Shown here: positions 45,245 through 55,909 of the stretch, piece after piece | Layout: every line of letters starts with the position of its first letter | Position numbering within the stretch: the stretch's first letter is position 1 | Origin: Alitta virens | Lineage: Eukaryota; Annelida; Polychaeta; Phyllodocida; Nereididae | Length of the DNA stretch: 64,000 nucleotides | NCBI GenBank assembly: GCA_932294295.1 | Contig: OW028584.1 | Location: forward strand, 12,516,438 to 12,580,437 | Direction of reading: 5' to 3' | Notes under the pieces: generated by a model | The model's database searches: none | What the model was told of the DNA's origin: nothing | Seen by the model: the letters and a program-made list of their open reading frames with translations, nothing else | Position numbers and translations under genes: made by a program

Positions 45245-46285
45245 TTAGATCATGCACTTGATAAGATCAGAATGAATTAAGGTGATTAATCAAATCCAAA
45301 ACTATTATTACTGCTGCCACCTAAACTAATAGTTTTTTCATAAGTAGTTGACAGTAGTGTCATAATATAATCTTCCTATCTTTCTTTACAGCACTATTTT
45401 TCTGTTTTTCTTTCTCTATCTTTGTTCTGTCTGTCTTTCTTTGCTCCTGTCTTTCTATTCCATGTGCAGCTGGTAATCCAGGGCTGAGATAGATCACCCT
45501 CAGTTACAGCAATTCTGGCCTGGTGTTGAATTCCTAATTTGTTCTTTACAGATTGACCTCAAACCAGGAGGGACAACAGTTAACCTTGAAAACACTTGAA
45601 TCCATTCCCTGCTACTATTTAGGTATTTCCTAATCTAATTAATTTTGTAAATGCAGTTTTCATGACGTCTACTTGTTTGATTGAGATCCCAAGTGTTTCA
45701 CAGCATATTTAATTATATTTGATTTAATTCAAACGCGATCATCACATATTTAATGCTAGCGATGCTACATTGTAGCTAGTGCTTGGAATAGTCTTAATTT
45801 TGACTGAAAATGACATTTTTTAATGCTTTTTAAACATTTGTCATATCATGTGATCTATCCTATACACGCAGACAGCTCGATCAAAAACTCCCTCCCCCTC
45901 CTCCCACTTGCTCTTAATTGATTTTTTTTTAAATCTAATATAATAGTCTGTGATGAATCCCCTTAGGATTAGCTTTGTATAAATTCATTTTAGCTTTGTA
46001 TAAATTCATTTTATCTGAGAATTACTTACAATCATCTAATATGTTCCAACCATGCAAAAGTACAATACTGTAGATTACCAAAAATTATATATATGCGACG
46101 CAAAAGAAATAATCCCTTACATTTTAACGCAAATCATTAATTATTAGACAAACGGTGCATATCTGTTCTACCCAAATACTTTTTCGACTGAGGGGATTTA
46201 CAAAAGCAATTACACACTCAGGCGTATGTAATTACAGAATTGTTTGTGTATCACAATTTAGAATATGTACACAAGGCAAATACAC
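45245..46285. other. Unassigned non-coding DNA
   Basis: A 22-bp word beginning TAGCTTTGTATAAATTC is duplicated in tandem around 45969-46012. Nothing else is recognised. Confidence 0.4.
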
Positions 46286-46289
46286 TCTA

Positions 46290-46430
46290 CATGGCAAAAT
46301 TTGCCACGTGCATTTTCCATAAGAAGGATAAATGCATAGTTTTTGCCTAATTATAATTGAGGTGAAAACCATGCGCTTTCCATGCGTTTATCCAAACGCA
46401 TGGAAAACGCATATGGCACATTTGGTCATG
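46290..46430. mobile_element. TA-flanked palindromic MITE, CATGGCC family, copy 1
   Basis: A 141-bp near-palindrome. It starts CATGGCAAAATTTGCCACGTG and ends in the inverted CACATTTGGTCATG. TA flanks both ends (46288-46289, 46431-46432). A sister copy of 140 bp is at 52715-52854. The TA flanks suggest a Tc1/mariner-type MITE. Confidence 0.85.
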
Positions 46431-46439
46431 TAGAGTCAT

Positions 46440-47110
46440 CATGTAATACTATATCACTTAAGATCACATCGCAATTAAAATCGCCACTTTATCAAACACT
46501 TCTCTATAAACATTGCCTTCATTGCCAGAACCTGGAACTTGAGCATCAAAGATGTGATGACAGACAATGTCAGACTTGGCATCCAAACAAATGAGTCATT
46601 GGTACAAATAGCAGGTGCTATTCTGGACTTTATGGACTGTAAAACGGACTCAATTTCTTCCATAATTTGCAATTATCTATGTAAATTTTAACTTTAATGC
46701 TGTATTATTCAAACATTGCATGTAAACTATGCGAATAAATACTGTATATATACATAAGAATAGTAATTAAGATTTGCTGTAGGGTGGTCTTAGTTGCAAC
46801 ACCCCACTGTATCTAAAGCTGATGCCAGTCGCTTGCTTTTCACATAGCATGATCTACTCCATTCCTTACATAACGATGTCAGTCTTTGGGTTGTTGCCAA
46901 CTTTTTGCCACCATGACAGATCTTGTTACCAGACATATCATGCAAGATGGTGATTTATTAAGTCCAAGGCATGTGAATGAGCACTAAGTATATTACAGCT
47001 ACTTCCAATAATATTATATGTCATAGTTTATGTACTTATTTGCTTATTTTGAATACCAAAATGCTAACAACTTGAGCATTTGTATACGTAATTCATAACA
47101 GTACTTGCAC
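46440..47110. other. Unassigned non-coding DNA
   Basis: No gene or named repeat is visible. Confidence 0.35.
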
Positions 47111-47115
47111 GTTTG

Positions 47116-47213
47116 CTATTTCAAAATTAGTTTAAATATGTACAATTTTACAGATTTCATTGAGAAAAATGAAATCTGTAAAATTGTACATATTTAAACT
47201 AATTTTGAAATAG
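47116..47213. repeat. Perfect 46-bp inverted repeat with 6-nt loop
   Basis: The left arm (47116-47161) is the exact reverse complement of the right arm (47168-47213), with GAGAAA between. No mismatch occurs in 46 bp and the symmetry stops abruptly at both outer edges. I see no terminal duplication or relation to the MITE families. Confidence 0.97.
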
Positions 47214-47389
47214 CCCACTAGAAGAGAGTTTAGCAGTTTTAAAATATATCTGCTCTCAAGCTCACTAGTTTCCAATAGCTGTGACATTAGTGGGCATATA
47301 TTATATCATATATCAGTAGAATTATAACAAACTGCATGCCTCAGAAGTTTAGCTGTGACCATGCCATGACAACCCGGCAATGGTGGTGG

Positions 47390-47570
47390 TAGATTAGGAC
47401 TTTATGTCCTGTATTTCTGCACCTGATGGGCTATTTAGGACAGGTAGGGACCATGGCAATGAGACGAAGGATGAAACAGCCATCCAACATAGGCTCGACC
47501 GGAAATCGAACCTGGAACCCAGCGGTTGGAAGCCCAGAGCGCTACCACTGAGCTAGGCCCCTGCCCCCTC
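47390..47570 (-). mobile_element. Class A SINE, copy 11
   Basis: Minus-strand copy with head, B box and the usual 3' domain. The target duplication is not clear. Confidence 0.9.
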
Positions 47571-47639
47571 CAAACCTCTGGAATAATATGGGTTAGTGTT
47601 TGTGCCTCAAGACTCCATTGTATTGTATTTTATGGTCGC

Positions 47640-47815
47640 CATACAGTCTACTATTCGACTGGAGCTCAATCAGCCTACTGAAGGCAGACATAATGATGAG
47701 ATGATAAGGCTTTGATTCTACGGGTATCTTGTTACACACTTATACCCGATGGTTGGGATTTTGTACTTGCCCCAGCACAGACACAGAACACAAAGCACCT
47801 TCACCAAAGCAATTG
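47640..47815 (-). mobile_element. Class C SINE tail and core, decayed
   Basis: Recognisable words are GCAGACATAATGATGAGATG, GTTACACA and ACTTGCCCCAGCACAGACAC. The head is missing. Confidence 0.7.
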
Positions 47816-48054
47816 TGTGATTATTCAATAATATTATTCACTCTGTTCAACTATTGCCTTTTTTTTCAATTGAAAGGCTTGAATCAGAAGCTGAGGGACA
47901 GCTCATTAAGGGTTTATCATAAATTGAATGAAACCCGGGTTCTCGGTGAAACTGTCCAGGTCTTTAACCGCTAAATAAGTGTTTAGAGTTTATTTATTTT
48001 CTCCAGTCCCAGTAGATACAATTATACAATTAGACCCAAGTCAATTAAAATGAG

Positions 48055-48222
48055 GCGGGGGGCCTATCTCAGAGGTAGCGCTCTGGGCTTCCAACCGCTG
48101 GATCCCGGGTTCGATTCCCGGTCGAGCCTAAGTTGGATGGCTGTTTCCTCCTTCGTCTCATTGCCATGGTCTCTGCCTGTCATAATTAGCCCAACTGGTG
48201 CAGAAATACAGGACGTTAAGCA
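48055..48222 (+). mobile_element. Class A SINE, copy 12
   Basis: Plus-strand copy with excellent A and B boxes (GGGTTCGATTCCC). It is slightly 3'-truncated at ACAGGACGTTAAGC. Confidence 0.9.
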
Positions 48223-48224
48223 AT

Positions 48225-49250
48225 GATCTCTGTCCTTATTGTTTCTTTGTATCAAACTACATGCTTTTATTATATTTATGAAAAGGCATTCATGATGCTG
48301 ACTGGCCAAAATTATCGTCGAATTATTTTGCATATTTCTGAAAAAAAAAGGCAAAACTATTATTATCTTTTAATTTCCGAATTAGCAAAAGCTCATTTCA
48401 GCTGCATTTCTAAACCCTTTGCAATTTGAGTCAAAGGAAGTAACGGATTAGTTGAAGCGTTAATGGCTGATATTCAGGAATAATAACTCAAATATCTCGC
48501 TGATGATCCGCAACTGAATATATTCCCTATGCTATTAAATTATTATTAATTATACATATGCTTGAAAAATGCAACTATTCATTAAGAAGAGTATATAAAT
48601 TAATACATATTCATGTCATGGTGGTCAATTTTGATGTATATTTTCAAAATATTCATAAAAACAAATAAAAACAATTAAATACAAAATTCAATTCATAAAC
48701 CCCAAAACCATATTTTCAAACGTGTGTGGGACATTTTTTGTATCAGAATCTAAATCCTTACGATATCCTATATGTATCAGAACTCTTCTGGATTATGATA
48801 CATACTACGATTCAATTTACAATGTTTTACCTCAGTTTTGTGAAGAGTAGCTGTGATGTCACTGGTGTTTGTGCACTTTTACATATCTTGATTATTTCAA
48901 CTAATTCTGATACAGGTCTCTTTTTTAAAGAGATCTTCACTTGTTATGAGCCTAAAAATCAGCTGACCATAGCTGACCATAGCTGACCCTAGCAGTATGA
49001 GATCTCAATTATATTAATAATATCAGCATAATCATATAATGCCTGAGTCAGCTGAGGTCATGCTGAGATCATGTGACTTCATCTGATTAACCTTTGGCCA
49101 TTGACCTTGATGGGGGCTATCTTTATCTTGACCAGAGCAGTGACATCATAATTTAGGGTAATTCTGTGATAATTTACAATGTGTGTTTATGCAGCTTTAT
49201 AATCTTTAACACTTGATTGAATGTGTCATTCTCTCGAGAACTGGTAAAAG
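48225..49250. other. Unassigned AT-rich DNA
   Basis: A short CTGACCATAG repeat occurs at 48962-48990. Nothing else is recognised. Confidence 0.35.
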
Positions 49251-49256
49251 TATTCA

Positions 49257-49578
49257 CAGTTAGTTTCTTTGAAAACAGCCTGTCTAATTGAACCTAGACA
49301 AAGCTAGACAACTTTTGCTACACCACGGTACCTGGTACTAAACGAAACTGTCTGGTTATAGCTGGCTACTCAAAGCCGGATCTAAAAGTACATATTATGA
49401 TATATAAGATAAATTCCTTAAGAATTAGCAAGGTTTATATTTTATCAGCGGTGGTAGGTGTAAGCCGACTATTAGCTAGAAGTAGACAGAAGCAGCTGGC
49501 TTTAGCCAGTTATAGCTACAGCCAGGAATAGCTTGCTACAAACTGTCTAGATTCGACCATATTTTATGAAACTAACTG
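49257..49578 (+). mobile_element. TA-flanked MITE, CAGTTAG family, copy 4
   Basis: Left terminus CAGTTAGTTTC (preceded by CA, a mutated TA) and right terminus GAAACTAACTG followed by TA. The 322-bp interior matches 31016-31320. Confidence 0.85.
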
Positions 49579-49584
49579 TATAGT

Positions 49585-49900
49585 AGCATGCAAAACTTGG
49601 AGGTCACATTTACAAATATAAATAGGTATATTTACACTTAATGCATCTTCTTGATTGTGTTCAACCAGATGGTGTTTGTATAATCTCTGGTTAAGTGTGT
49701 CACAAAAAATTAACACTACACTTCAAGAGAAGTCTAATTTGACAAATTAATTTAATAAGATTGAAGTTATCAAATGCAAGGGCAAAAAAACTAGCTATAC
49801 AAGAGCTTAAGTTAGAAAATTGTTTTTACACTAAAATCTGGCTCATTAACTTTTCCCCCAAATGTATATTGGATTGAAAATTACCCAAAAATGTACTGAA
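49585..49900. other. Unassigned non-coding DNA
   Basis: No gene or named repeat is visible. Confidence 0.35.
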
Positions 49901-49904
49901 CAAC

Positions 49905-49995
49905 ACACCTTGGGTGGGGTCTTTTACTTGCCTAAGCACAGACGTCGAGCGCAAGGCACCTCCAGTTTAACGTCTCATTCAACCGAAATCCTGCT
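49905..49995 (-). mobile_element. SINE core fragment
   Basis: Core words GGGTGGGGTCTTTTACTTGC and AACGTCTCATTC are visible. Head and tail are absent. Confidence 0.7.
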
Positions 49996-50314
49996 GACGT
50001 ATTGAACCTAATTGTTGTGAAATGAATTTGTAAGGAATCCTTCAAGAATGCATAAGGAACAGTCTAGTAGAATACATGAGGGAATGCAAAAGGAAGAAAA
50101 TAAAACTGATGGAAGGCAAACTTCATGAAAAGAGACTTTGATGATAAATTCATGAGCAGTATGCGGTCTTTTCATTGCTATTTTTATACACTTTGTGGAA
50201 AACTTCAATCATAACTCGAACATAACAAATTTAATAGAATTTTTAATCAACTTCCCAGTGACCAATCCAAATCGTATCGACGTCAGGGCGATGTTGGCGA
50301 CGCCAAAATGATGT

Positions 50315-50505
50315 GGGTGTGTGTGATTAGGGCTGTACGTCCTGTATTTCTGCAATAGTTGGGCTAATTAGGACAGGCAGAGACTATGGCAATGAGACGA
50401 AGGATGAAACAGCCATCCAACTTAGGCTCAATCGGGAATCGAACCCGGGACCCAGCGGTTGGAAGCCCGGAGCGCTACCTCTGAGTTAGGCACTATATAA
50501 CACAA
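50315..50505 (-). mobile_element. Class A SINE, copy 13
   Basis: Minus-strand full-length copy with a (GT)n tail. Target duplication not clear. Confidence 0.9.
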
Positions 50506-50904
50506 GTATTGTATTTATGTAAAATCGTTGTCACCTCATCGTTACGTCTGCCCATGTCTTATGAAATTTATTAATTTTTTTATAATATGAATTATTACAT
50601 TAGCATCACTGTAAAATATGACTAATCAGTTCCTATTCAACATTAACTTCACATTATAGGGCCCTAATTTAGGCCTACCATACTTACAGAAAAAGTATTT
50701 CCCATTAAGGATTATTATCCAATATCAATGTCTGCTACTAAATACTCTTTTTACTCTTTGTTGTTCTTTACCTTGTTTTATTATATTTTTTCTATTTATA
50801 AAACTCAACTCTCAACTCAACCAATCTTTTATTTAAGTGACATGCAAAAAAGTACCTGAACAATTGCCCAACCTAACAGGTAGCATAAAAAAAAATAGTT
50901 GTGA

Positions 50905-51435
50905 AGATCCTCTAAGAAAACCTGTTTAGTAAGCCGAATATTATCCATTCTTATTAAACGAAGCAACAATCTAACCATTCCTACCTTCCTTCTTACTTAT
51001 TCAGCAATGCACTGTATAACTTCCCAATACATGACATATGGCTAATTCCCCTGTAAAGGGCTGGATTTCTATTATCATCAGTTGAACTTTTCGGAATTGG
51101 TTTAAGTAAGGCTTTTCCCCAGGGTTTAGGAACTAGTCCTCTCTCAAAACAAAAGGAAAATAAACTTAGTAATAAATTAATTGACAATTCACTTTTAAAC
51201 GCCTCATTTTGAATGTGGTCTATCCCAGTGGCTTTTCCAGATTTTGCACGCCTTATAAGCAATTCTACTTCATCTCTGCTTATTTCATCATCAATAAGAT
51301 TATGTAATAATTCATATCTAAAAAAAAAAGTGGGGCGAATTGTATTCACTAATCTCCAATTGGCTAATTTTTTTCTCTACGGAACATAATCAAACAATTC
51401 ATCATCAAATTCTATACATTTATTATATAAATTTA
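50905..51435 (-). pseudogene. LINE reverse-transcriptase N-terminal relic
   Basis: On the minus strand the frame 51349-50993 encodes LIDDEISRDEVELLIRRAKSG-type sequence, then KATGIDHIQNEAFKS, GLVPKPWGKALLKPIPKS and YRGISHMSCIGKLYSALLNK. These are the ordered motifs at the start of a non-LTR RT domain (thumb-proximal helix, K-x-PG..N, YR.IS). Upstream and downstream pieces are frameshifted. It is probably the same LINE family as the 26095-26300 fragment. Confidence 0.9.
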
Positions 51436-51439
51436 ATTA

Positions 51440-52105
51440 GACCATATCATTTGTGCAACTGCTTCACAATTTGTTTGCAACAACATCTGCAACAAAAGAA
51501 AGGATAAAGTAAATTCTACCTGATATTTTCGACCTAGCTTTAGGATGGTAATGCTTCATTCTTAATGTAAGAATTGTTCCTTATACAACAATGGCTTCTT
51601 CAACAGCATAAACAAAATTAAAGTATAGGCAAAATGACAAGAAAAAGTAAAACTGCCAATTTACTTCTCATCGTGCCTTTCAATGACCTTTTTAGTGAAA
51701 GTAATCTCGAAAAATCCTTGCTTTAATTAAATCAGCCATTGTAGGTGACCGACAAAAGCAAATGGTATTTCTCAATATATTTTTCATAAGACAATAATTA
51801 GGGTAGCTACAATGCTTATAATTTGATAGAAAATTGTGGAAAATACAAGAATGATATTTGAAATGAACCTGTATAGACAATTGGAAATTAAATTATTTAT
51901 TGCAAATTGGATTGTTTTTGTCTTCTATGTCCAAGTATGAGCAAATTTTCTTTTTCAAAAAAGGAACCAAAAAACAAACCAACAGCGGAGTCCAGCCTTT
52001 AAGTCTGTCTCGCCATTTAGACAACCTTTTCAAGGTCACTAATATTTCAATTTCTATTCTTAACACTATAGAGTATAATTGACCACAAGATAACTTTCAA
52101 CCTTT
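51440..52105. other. Unassigned AT-rich DNA
   Basis: No gene or named repeat is visible. Confidence 0.35.
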
Positions 52106-52123
52106 GTTTGTTATCCTTGGCTC

Positions 52124-52240
52124 TTTGAGTCCAAGTTGGATGGCTGTTTCATCCATCATCTCATTGCCATGGTTCCTGCCTGTCCTAATAAGCCCATCAG
52201 GTGCAGAAATACAGGACGTAAAGCCCTAATCCACCCACCC
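52124..52240 (+). mobile_element. Class A SINE, 5'-truncated copy 14
   Basis: Only the 3' domain from GTTGGATGGCTG onward is present. It is nevertheless framed by a perfect 13-bp duplication TTATCCTTGGCTC (52111-52123, 52241-52253). This shows incomplete reverse transcription at insertion rather than later deletion. Confidence 0.95.
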
Positions 52241-52254
52241 TTATCCTTGGCTCA

Positions 52255-52710
52255 GAGTATTGAATTTTGTTATCTCAAATAGTCACAAACACAGCTCTGC
52301 CATACTTTTTGGCAAGTGTATCGCATATTTAAGTTTTTTGAAGTAAATTTCTATGATTGGTCGCAAAAGACGTTAGTTAATCGCCATGCCAGTTTTGGCC
52401 CTGCTTGTTCCTTTTTGTAGGTTTTGGAGTCCTATCCCCCAGGTCTCATATGGGCCTGCTTCTGAAATTTATGTGTCTTTAGTCCTTATCAGGGGACATT
52501 TAATCATTCTGTGCACGTTTTTTTGAAAACTTAGCCCAGCATGCTTTCCTGATACAGGCAGCCATTGCTCTTCATTGCAATGCACTTGGTTATATTTCTT
52601 ACATTTGGTAGAGTCAACTGTCTCTTATCTGTGCGGTAACTTCATGTTTTTCCCAAAAGAAAACCGTTTGCTCCTGTTCAAAAGAACGGTAATCATGGCC
52701 ATCTGTTTCA
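52255..52710. other. Unassigned non-coding DNA
   Basis: No gene or named repeat is visible. Confidence 0.35.
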
Positions 52711-52714
52711 AATA

Positions 52715-52854
52715 CATGGCCAATTGTGCCACACGGTATTTCCATGTGTTTGGAAAAACGCATGGTTTTTGCCTCATTATAATTAGCTAAAAACCATGCG
52801 TTTTCCATGTGTTTATCCTTCTCATGGAAAATGCGCGTGGCACATTTGGCCATG
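52715..52854. mobile_element. TA-flanked palindromic MITE, CATGGCC family, copy 2
   Basis: Begins CATGGCCAATTGTGCCAC and ends GTGGCACATTTGGCCATG, with TA on both sides (52713-52714, 52855-52856). At 140 bp it is essentially the same element as 46290-46430. Confidence 0.9.
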
Positions 52855-52859
52855 TACAG

Positions 52860-53580
52860 ATGAGAAGTTTAACAGAAGCAAAGACTTGTGAAGAATGCTG
52901 TCATCCAATCATTTCCAATGGTCGATAGACTAGCAGGGTTGTATTTTGGCGGCGTGCAGGGTGCATGGGGTATTCAGTTTAGGTGTTTCCTTCACCGTTT
53001 AACCTGTCCCTAATCAGCTGACATTTTCTATTGTCTCCTTTTTGTTGCAGCCTCCATTATAAGATCATTATAGCAGTTTTCTTCTGGCCGTAGTTTCTTC
53101 ACAAAAAACTTAACTCAGGGCAATGCAATTCCGGTTTGGAGCTATTATAGAACAAATCAATTCCCAGGCATTGCCATACACCATACGCAGAGCCAGGTGC
53201 TCATAGCAAATGCTGCTGACTGCTTGATAGGTCCATAAAGGCTTGCAAATTCCTAATGCAACTCAGGTCTCCGTGTGCCATGGTTTTTTTCTTTTGATGT
53301 CATTGTAAACTGGAATTAGCACCTTTTATAGCAAGGATTAAGGGCTATTTCTGGTGATTGCTTATGTTAGCGAGATGCCCGTTTTATGGAATGCATCATT
53401 ATTGGCTCTATAATAACCCTGTAGTGAGAGAAAACAACGGTTTTATGTCATTTTATGCCTACCCCCACCCACTTCAGACTCCATAGCCTGTTTGAGGGTG
53501 CTGCAAAAGTCGTTTGGGTTGATAATGTCCATCAAAGAACGGTCAAAAATACTCAAAATGATCCCGCTATTGACTACTCT
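52860..53580. other. Unassigned non-coding DNA
   Basis: No gene or named repeat is visible. Confidence 0.35.
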
Positions 53581-53584
53581 AACT

Positions 53585-53850
53585 GGCCCAGTGACTCATG
53601 CATTGTGTCGCAAATGTTATTCGGATAACAGCGTCATGGTGCTGCGATACTAAATAGATGTTAGTCTAATGGTTACAGAGTTGACATTGCAGAGGTGGGG
53701 GCCTAGCATCCTGGTTCAATTCCCAACAGAGCCTAAGTTGGATGGCTGTTTCATCCTTCGTCTCATTGCTATGGTCCCTGCCTGTCCTAATTAGCCCATC
53801 AGGTGCATAAATAGAGAACATAAAGCCCTAGTCCACCACCACCAACCTAC
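53585..53850 (+). repeat. Duplicated segment with class A SINE, copy 15
   Basis: The first 100 bp match 42395-42478. The class A SINE begins near 53694, has lost part of its head (A box to anticodon region) and keeps GGTTCAATTCCC and the 3' domain. A short ACATTGC occurs on both sides of the SINE. Confidence 0.75.
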
Positions 53851-53854
53851 ATTG

Positions 53855-55680
53855 CTGTCACATTGTTGTAGATTGAATTGTCTCCATGAACAGAGAGCCT
53901 CGCCATGAATACTGTTTACCCGAATCAATGAGACATCTCATTTTGTGGGGTTTTCCTTGGCTAATATTCTAAGACATATTTAACCATAGTTTTTTTTACT
54001 AAACCTGCTGCCAATGGAGGTTCTAAAAATCACACCATATTTGGGAATAGTTACTTCTCTCAGTAATGAGACAGCCTTATTTCTTTTGTAGATTACACTC
54101 ATTAATTCCAGTTACATATCGTATACAATAATAAACATATGAAATAATTATTATTATAGGTGAAATTTGTGTCAATTAGCCTGGTGCTGTTTTTGTTCTT
54201 ACTTTGTTTTTACTTTGTTTTCCTTGGTTTTTAACTGTACAATTTATGTACACAACAATGTGAATAAAGATTATGTATATACAATCTATGTAGTACTGAT
54301 CTCAAAGTAGAAGGGTGCCAACATGATAAGTGATTTTCAAACAGGATTTTTGAATGGTGATATCTTTGGGTTCAGTAACGGTAAATCTTAAATGCATTGC
54401 TGTGGGAATTAAACTGTTTCACCCATCATATCGTCAATTTTAATATGCCATGCTGCATTAGCTTTTAGCCATCTTAAACTAAAATGTCCTTTTATAATGC
54501 TTTATAATGCTCGACCAACATGAAAGGTTTACAGGGTGGAATTGAAAGGGTTGTAAGAGGATAACATGTTAATCTGGTCATTCTAAAAATAAATAAATTC
54601 ACCATAATAATATGTGATGAATATAGGTCAGCCAAAGACACAATTCAGCTAATACATGCATTACAGCTATCGATTAATTCCATGAAACACCATGTTAAAA
54701 AATACCTCTTGTAAAATAATTTTAATATGTACTTAGCTGTTAATTAATTGCAATTATCTAAACCATACATGAAACATTGTGTAAGATCATATCATAGATT
54801 TTACTAAATTTGGACATATGTATATCCAGTTGGAATTTTTTCTTGTTAATAAATTTCATATGAACTGCTTTGTATGTATTTAATCCAATAAATGAATTCA
54901 ACTTAACTCCACTCAGGTGTCAATGTAGCTACGGAAACAACGATTTGCATTTAATTGGGTAAGACAGGATGTAGGCTTCGCATTTAGCGAAGAAGGACTT
55001 CTTAATTTTTTATGATTAAGATGCTGAAATTGCACCACAACTGATCAGACAACACCTACATGAAATTTCTTTCGTTTACAAGCAAAGTATTTATAGGAGT
55101 TCAATTTCCTATCAGGCCATCGTATCTTGTCAGTTTTATTTGAGCAAACATTCTCAATTACTTTCCGAATACGACACGTTTACTTTTAGAATATTACACC
55201 ATTTAATCTTTACAAACTAACACCATGCCGTAAAGGTTAAGACACTCATCTGATTGTATTTCAGCCACTGAATCACATATAAATGAGCTTTTAAAGTGTC
55301 TGTTTCAGTAATTACAGAAAATTGCGGACAAAACATCATTAAACTTGTCTGGCATGACACTCGATTGCTGCCAAATTATGTTAAATGAAATCTAAAAATG
55401 TGTGTTTTTTTCCAAAAGTTTGTTTCATGCGTATGTCTCATCCGCAATAACAATTCAATTGACATCCTAATTGACAACCAAATTGACAACCTAATTGACC
55501 CCAGAATTTAGAGACAATAAATATTAAAGCAAGCTTTGATTGTGACTGACAAGTTCATTACCATTATACAGTGTGAATTCCTGTAGGTGATGTGTTGTAG
55601 TCAGCCACCCACAACATGTGTGTATTTCTACTGGGGCAGTTATCATCTGAGTATTACCATGGACAGGCAGACAGGCCATG
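53855..55680. other. Unassigned AT-rich DNA
   Basis: No gene, no recognisable LINE and no repeat shared with the rest of the window is visible. Short ATTGACA..CTAATTGACA words repeat near 55457-55500. Confidence 0.35.
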
Positions 55681-55689
55681 GAGAAATAT

Positions 55690-55762
55690 AGATATGTAGA
55701 TAGATGTGGAAAGTGCAGCCCTCTAATGCACAATCTTGCTGCTATCGCGGGTTGATCGATGA

Positions 55763-55821
<59 letters not shown>

Positions 55822-55905
55822 TCCATCCATGTTACACATTAACCCCATGGGTGGGGTCCTTTACTTGCCTCCATCATAAGCACCCTGAACAAGGTACAAG
55901 ATACG
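55690..55905 (-). mobile_element. Class B SINE containing an expanded GA tract
   Basis: Minus-strand copy with class B tail and core. The GAGAGAG normally present in the tail has grown into (GA)n at about 55764-55817. The head is lost. Confidence 0.85.
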
Positions 55906-55909
55906 GGGT

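Noticed and set aside
7730..53850. tRNA genes suggested by perfect A and B boxes
   Set aside because: The boxes lie in SINE heads: copies are flanked by target duplications, continue into SINE bodies and lack a paired acceptor stem.
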